NCBI GenBank assembly: GCA_964455635.1
Contig: CAYVWX010000134.1
Location: 1-8,415 of the forward strand
Direction of reading: 5' to 3'
Origin: B16-G9 sp964455635
Lineage (GTDB): Bacteria; Bacteroidota; Bacteroidia; Bacteroidales; F082
DNA: 8,415 nt
Part shown: one piece after another, positions 5,385 through 8,415 of the stretch
How positions within the stretch are numbered: the stretch's first letter is position 1
How the letters are laid out: each line of letters starts with the position of its first letter
The notes under the pieces: generated by a model
The model's input: the letters and a program-made list of their open reading frames with translations, nothing else
Told to the model about the DNA's origin: nothing
Databases searched by the model: none
Program-made: the position numbers and the translations under genes

Positions 5385-7475
5385 ATGAAATCAGTCCAAA
5401 AGCTTATAAATCGCGAACTTTCATGGCTTCAGTTTAATGAGCGCGTGTTACAGGAGGCCATGGATCCCTCGGTACCCATTATCGAGCGACTCCGGTTTTT
5501 GGGAATTTTTTCCAACAACCGTGACGAGTTTTTCAGAGTACGGGTTGCGTCCATCCGCAGGATGATGCAGGTTGTTCCGGGAAAAGAAGAAAAACTTGGT
5601 TTCAGCCCCCGTAAACTGCTAAAAGAAATTACACAAACTGTTGAGCAACAAGAGGTTTTATTTACCAATACTTTTAGAAATATTATTAACGACCTGCAAA
5701 AGGAGCACATTTTTTTTAGAAATGAGAATGAACTCACCCCCATGCAGAAAACCTTTGTACAGCAATATTTTCAGGAAAAAGTAAGGCCGTTGTTGTTTCC
5801 CATTATTTTAAACAACCTCAGCAATCCCGATGCGCTTCGCGACAACTCCATCTATTTGGCACTTTGGCTTAGAGACAGTAGTGATAAAGTAAACGAAGAT
5901 TTTGCCCTGGTGAGGGTTCCGTCCGATATTATATCGCGGTTTTTGCTGCTTCCCTGCGAAAACAAAAAGGAACATCATATCATTTTGCTGGATGATGTAA
6001 TTCGATTTGCCATGGCTGATATTTTTAAGCCTTTTGGATATGATACTTTTGATGCGTACACCATTAAGTTTACCCGCGATGCCGAACTTGATATCGACAA
6101 CGACATTAAAAAAAGCTTTATCGAGCTAATGGAAGAGAGCTTGAAAAAACGCAAAAAAGGAGTGCCCGTAAGGTTTGTTTACGACAACGAAATACCGCCT
6201 CACCTGCTTAAAAAGTTGTTAAAAAAACTTCGCATCTCCGACGGGGATAACCTGAGAGGTGGTGGAAGATATCATAATTTTAAAGACTTTATGGATATGC
6301 CCAATCCCGGCTCAGCCGATTTGGTTTATCCCAAAAGGATACCCATACCACATCCTGATTTTTCGCGCGATGCAAGTATTTTTAAGGCCATAAAACGGAA
6401 CGATATTTTATTGCACTATCCCTATCATTCATTTCAGTACATCGTCGATTTATTGCGCGAAGCCTCCATCGACCCGAAAGTGAAATCAATTAAAATGACC
6501 TTTTACCGTGCCGCCCACCATTCAAACGTTATCAATTCGCTTATCAATGCGGCACGTAACGGCAAAAGTGTTACCGTTTATCTTGAAATAAAAGCGCGCT
6601 TTGATGAAGCCAACAATATTTACTGGGCCGAAAAACTTCGCGAAGAGGGTGTAAATGTTATTAAAACATTACCCGGCTTTAAGGTTCATGCAAAGCTTAT
6701 TTTAATAAGAAGGGTTGAACAGGGTAAGAATCAGTATTATACAAACATAAGCACCGGAAACTTTAACGAAAGTACAGCAAAATTTTATACCGACAGCAGC
6801 TTGTTAACCAATACCCGTGAAGTGGGTAAAGAGGTAAAAGAATTTTTTCACCTCATCGAATCGCCGTTTAATCCCCCAAAATTTAAACACCTGATTATTG
6901 CCCCTATTTATATGAGAAACCATTTTATGAGAAACCTCTCGGTGGAAATGAAAAATGCCAGAGAGGGTAAGGAGGCGTGGGCAATTATTAAACTCAACAA
7001 TCTTGTGGATGAAAAGATGGTTCGAAAACTTTCGCAAGCTTCACAGGCAGGCGTTAAAATACAACTTATCGTACGGGGTATTTGTGTGCTGGTTCCCGGT
7101 ATTAAAGGATTTAGTGAGAATATTTCGGTCATAAGCATTATTGATGCTTTTCTTGAACATCCCCGCATTTTTGTGTTTGCCAACGATGGTAATCCGCACT
7201 ATTTTCTTTCGTCAGCCGATTGGATGATTCGTAACTTCGACCACCGTTTTGAGGTGGCAACACCGGTTTACGACAAAAAACTTCAAAAGGAGTTATGGGA
7301 CATCTTGCAAATACAACTGAACGACAATGTAAAAGCTCGGATGGTAAATTCAATTCCGCCAAATCAGTATAAAAAAACGCGTAGTAAGAAAAAAATCAGG
7401 TCGCAAGTAGCCACCTATAATTATTTAAAACAAAAAAGTATTGAAAGCCAAACCAATAAAAAAAGCACTGTTTAA
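5385..7475 (+). CDS. ppk1: Polyphosphate kinase 1
   Basis: This 696-aa PPK1 makes inorganic polyphosphate reversibly from ATP, through an autophosphorylated histidine. The N-terminal domain starts with NRELSWLQFNERVLQEA (9-25) and NNRDEFFRVRVASIRR (44-59). The head domain follows at about 110-320. The two phospholipase-D-like catalytic domains contain FYRAA (R375), KARFDEANNIYWA (R405), GFKVHAKL (phosphorylated H435) and FLEHPRIF (H592). These four residues fall at the same numbers as the key E. coli residues, and all are present, so the enzyme should be active. Further landmarks are TGNFNESTAKFYTD (457-470) and SSADWMIRNFDHRFEVATPV (609-628). The C-terminus is Lys/Ser/Gln-rich. It lies 10 nt after sixA, and its last 35 nt overlap the next gene. 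Confidence 0.98.
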   Translation: MKSVQKLINRELSWLQFNERVLQEAMDPSVPIIERLRFLGIFSNNRDEFFRVRVASIRRMMQVVPGKEEKLGFSPRKLLKEITQTVEQQEVLFTNTFRNIINDLQKEHIFFRNENELTPMQKTFVQQYFQEKVRPLLFPIILNNLSNPDALRDNSIYLALWLRDSSDKVNEDFALVRVPSDIISRFLLLPCENKKEHHIILLDDVIRFAMADIFKPFGYDTFDAYTIKFTRDAELDIDNDIKKSFIELMEESLKKRKKGVPVRFVYDNEIPPHLLKKLLKKLRISDGDNLRGGGRYHNFKDFMDMPNPGSADLVYPKRIPIPHPDFSRDASIFKAIKRNDILLHYPYHSFQYIVDLLREASIDPKVKSIKMTFYRAAHHSNVINSLINAARNGKSVTVYLEIKARFDEANNIYWAEKLREEGVNVIKTLPGFKVHAKLILIRRVEQGKNQYYTNISTGNFNESTAKFYTDSSLLTNTREVGKEVKEFFHLIESPFNPPKFKHLIIAPIYMRNHFMRNLSVEMKNAREGKEAWAIIKLNNLVDEKMVRKLSQASQAGVKIQLIVRGICVLVPGIKGFSENISVISIIDAFLEHPRIFVFANDGNPHYFLSSADWMIRNFDHRFEVATPVYDKKLQKELWDILQIQLNDNVKARMVNSIPPNQYKKTRSKKKIRSQVATYNYLKQKSIESQTNKKSTV

Positions 7476-8163
7476 CTGGAGTGGAGGCAAAGACTCGGCC
7501 TTTGCCCTTTGGAAAATATTACAACAAAAGGAGTATTTTATCAGCACATTGCTAACCGCTGTAAACAAAAAATACGACAGAATATCGATGCATGGCGTGC
7601 GAAGTCAATTGCTCCGGCAACAGGCGGCATCTTTAGGGTTGCCTCTGGAAATCCTTTCCATACCCGAACAACCGACCATGGAAGCATATGACAAGTTGAT
7701 GGCTGATAAATTACAAAGTTTAAAACAACGAAACATCCGGTTTTCTGTTTTCGGCGACATATTTTTGGAAGACCTGAAACAATATCGCGAGCAGCGTTTG
7801 AAAGAGGTTGGCATGAAAGCAGTTTTCCCTGTTTGGAAAATGCCTACCCCTGAGGTGGTTTCTCAATTTATCGAAAACGGATTTAAAGCTGTTGTGGTAA
7901 GCGCCAACGCAAGGCTGTTGGACAAATCGTTTGCCGGAAGGCTTATCGATCGCAGCTTTTTAAACGATCTACCCAAAGGAGTGGACCCCTGTGGCGAAAA
8001 CGGCGAATTTCACTCTTTTGTTTTCGATGGCCCCATTTTCAAAAATCCGGTACCCTTTAAAACCGGCGAAACCGTTTTAAAAGAGTATAAAACTGCCGGT
8101 AAATGGGACAGCGCATTTTGGTATTGCGATTTAATCCCTGTTGAAAAACAGGATTATAAATAG
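7441..8163 (+). CDS. Dph6-like ATP pyrophosphatase (diphthine--ammonia ligase family), TTG start
   Basis: This 240-aa adenine-nucleotide alpha hydrolase carries the PP-loop SGGKDS (14-19) in FNWSGGKDSAFALWKIL. Other family marks are MHGVRSQLL (50-58), FGDIFLEDLKQYREQRL (104-120), VSANARLLDKSFAGR (153-167) and the diagnostic DPCGENGEFHSFVFDGP (182-198). The family includes Dph6, which amidates diphthine on archaeal/eukaryotic EF2. Bacteria lack diphthamide, so the bacterial substrate is unknown. No ATG lies before the PP-loop. TTG at 7441 is the only conventional start, since the frame has a TAA at 7426-7428 and the start must precede SGGKDS. The gene therefore begins inside the last 35 nt of ppk1 in another frame, suggesting translational coupling. 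Product class is firm and function is open. Confidence 0.88.
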   Translation: MKAKPIKKALFNWSGGKDSAFALWKILQQKEYFISTLLTAVNKKYDRISMHGVRSQLLRQQAASLGLPLEILSIPEQPTMEAYDKLMADKLQSLKQRNIRFSVFGDIFLEDLKQYREQRLKEVGMKAVFPVWKMPTPEVVSQFIENGFKAVVVSANARLLDKSFAGRLIDRSFLNDLPKGVDPCGENGEFHSFVFDGPIFKNPVPFKTGETVLKEYKTAGKWDSAFWYCDLIPVEKQDYK

Positions 8164-8170
8164 TTAAATA

Positions 8171-8207
8171 AAACACCCGTTATTAGCAAGCTAAACACAT
8201 AGCAGCA
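8171..8207. repeat. Direct repeat, copy 1
   Basis: AAACACCCGT followed by TATTAGCAAGCTAA (8171-8194) recurs at 8378-8401 with one difference in 24 positions. Similarity continues more weakly to about 8207. The core TTAGC-AA-GCTAA (8183-8194) is itself an inverted repeat with a 2-nt centre. The copies are 207 bp apart and flank the hairpins at 8233-8322. Confidence 0.75.
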
Positions 8208-8232
8208 TGATTATTTACAAGTTGCGATATTT

Positions 8233-8254
8233 ATGCTGCCCTTTCAGGGCGCAT
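8233..8254. repeat. REP-like hairpin, copy 1
   Basis: GCCCT (8238-8242), loop TTC, AGGGC (8246-8250) form the inner stem. Outer arms ATGC (8233-8236) and GCAT (8251-8254) extend it, with one bulged T. The 17-nt core TGCCCTTTCAGGGCGCA (8237-8253) is repeated exactly at 8304-8320. Confidence 0.7.
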
Positions 8255-8273
8255 GATGGATTTAGGAGCAATT

Positions 8274-8292
8274 CAAAAGGCGGTGCCTTTTG
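8274..8292. terminator. Perfect 8-bp stem, possible bidirectional terminator
   Basis: CAAAAGGC (8274-8281), loop GGT, GCCTTTTG (8285-8292) is a perfect stem with a 3-nt loop, 110 nt past the last stop codon. The T-tract is only four bases and lies inside the stem, so termination would be weak. It sits between the two REP-like hairpins and may instead belong to that repeat unit. Confidence 0.4.
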
Positions 8293-8301
8293 TTGAAATA
8301 G

Positions 8302-8322
8302 GTTGCCCTTTCAGGGCGCAAC
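8302..8322. repeat. REP-like hairpin, copy 2
   Basis: It has the same 17-nt core as the copy at 8233-8254. Here the flanks are GTTGC (8302-8306) and GCAAC (8318-8322), which are again complementary although their outer bases differ from copy 1. The outer arms have thus changed on both sides while keeping pairing, as expected if the folded form matters. Confidence 0.7.
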
Positions 8323-8377
8323 AAAAAACTATGATAATGCAATGTGCAACAATATATTATAAAATTATAAACACATG

Positions 8378-8415
8378 AAACACCCGTGATTAGCAAGCTA
8401 AAAACACAGCATCAC
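8378..8415. repeat. Direct repeat, copy 2 (runs to window edge)
   Basis: AAACACCCGTGATTAGCAAGCTAA (8378-8401 when joined) matches copy 1 at 23 of 24 positions, then diverges moderately (AAACACAGCATCAC against AACACATAGCAGCAT). The window ends here, so further copies or an associated element may follow. Confidence 0.7.

Noticed and set aside
5429..5743. Open - strand frame of 104 codons opposite ppk1
   Set aside because: It lies wholly inside the conserved N-terminal domain of PPK1 and shows no motif of its own.
8171..8415. Possible CRISPR array at the right edge
   Set aside because: There are only two direct-repeat copies, 207 bp apart, with other repeats between them. Repeat-spacer regularity and cas genes are absent.

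Overview
The window comes from the phylum Bacteroidota. Several signs support this: A/T-rich, Shine-Dalgarno-poor leaders; a good match to the Bacteroidota -7 promoter element (TAnnTTTG) before the first gene; Bacteroidota-like variants of PPK1, the Porin_O_P family and ArsR; and hairpin repeats between genes. The order within the phylum cannot be fixed from the sequence. All nine recognisable genes lie on the + strand and fall into two blocks.

Block 1 (about 190-3640) is an arsenic-resistance operon: arsR, then a thioredoxin-type arsC, an FmdE-like protein with a C-terminal zinc ribbon, an Acr3 arsenite permease, and a TauE/SafE-type permease that overlaps acr3 by ATGA. The presumed route is arsenate reduction by ArsC, arsenite export by Acr3, and As(III)-controlled release of ArsR. 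The same palindrome (CATCG-N8-CGATG followed by TTAAAT) lies before both arsR and arsC, with 21 of 24 positions identical. It is the likely ArsR operator. The FmdE-like and TauE/SafE genes are not core ars genes and are the least explained members. They are the best candidates here for an undescribed accessory step in arsenic handling.

Block 2 (3831-8163) is a phosphate-related cluster: a small outer-membrane porin resembling the phosphate-selective porin O/P family, a SixA-type histidine phosphatase, polyphosphate kinase 1, and a Dph6-like ATP pyrophosphatase. The last of these starts at a TTG inside the 3' end of ppk1. Gaps are 35 nt, 10 nt and a 35-nt overlap, so at least the last three genes are probably co-transcribed. 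Arsenate is a phosphate analogue, so the two blocks may be physiologically related, but this is inference.

Non-coding parts: 1-190 holds a 15-bp-arm hairpin and a short AATCCG-type repeat. The 191-nt gap at 3640-3830 holds a GGGAGTT heptamer repeat. The last 252 nt hold REP-like material: two copies of a 17-nt hairpin core, a perfect 8-bp stem, and a direct repeat whose second copy runs to the window edge.
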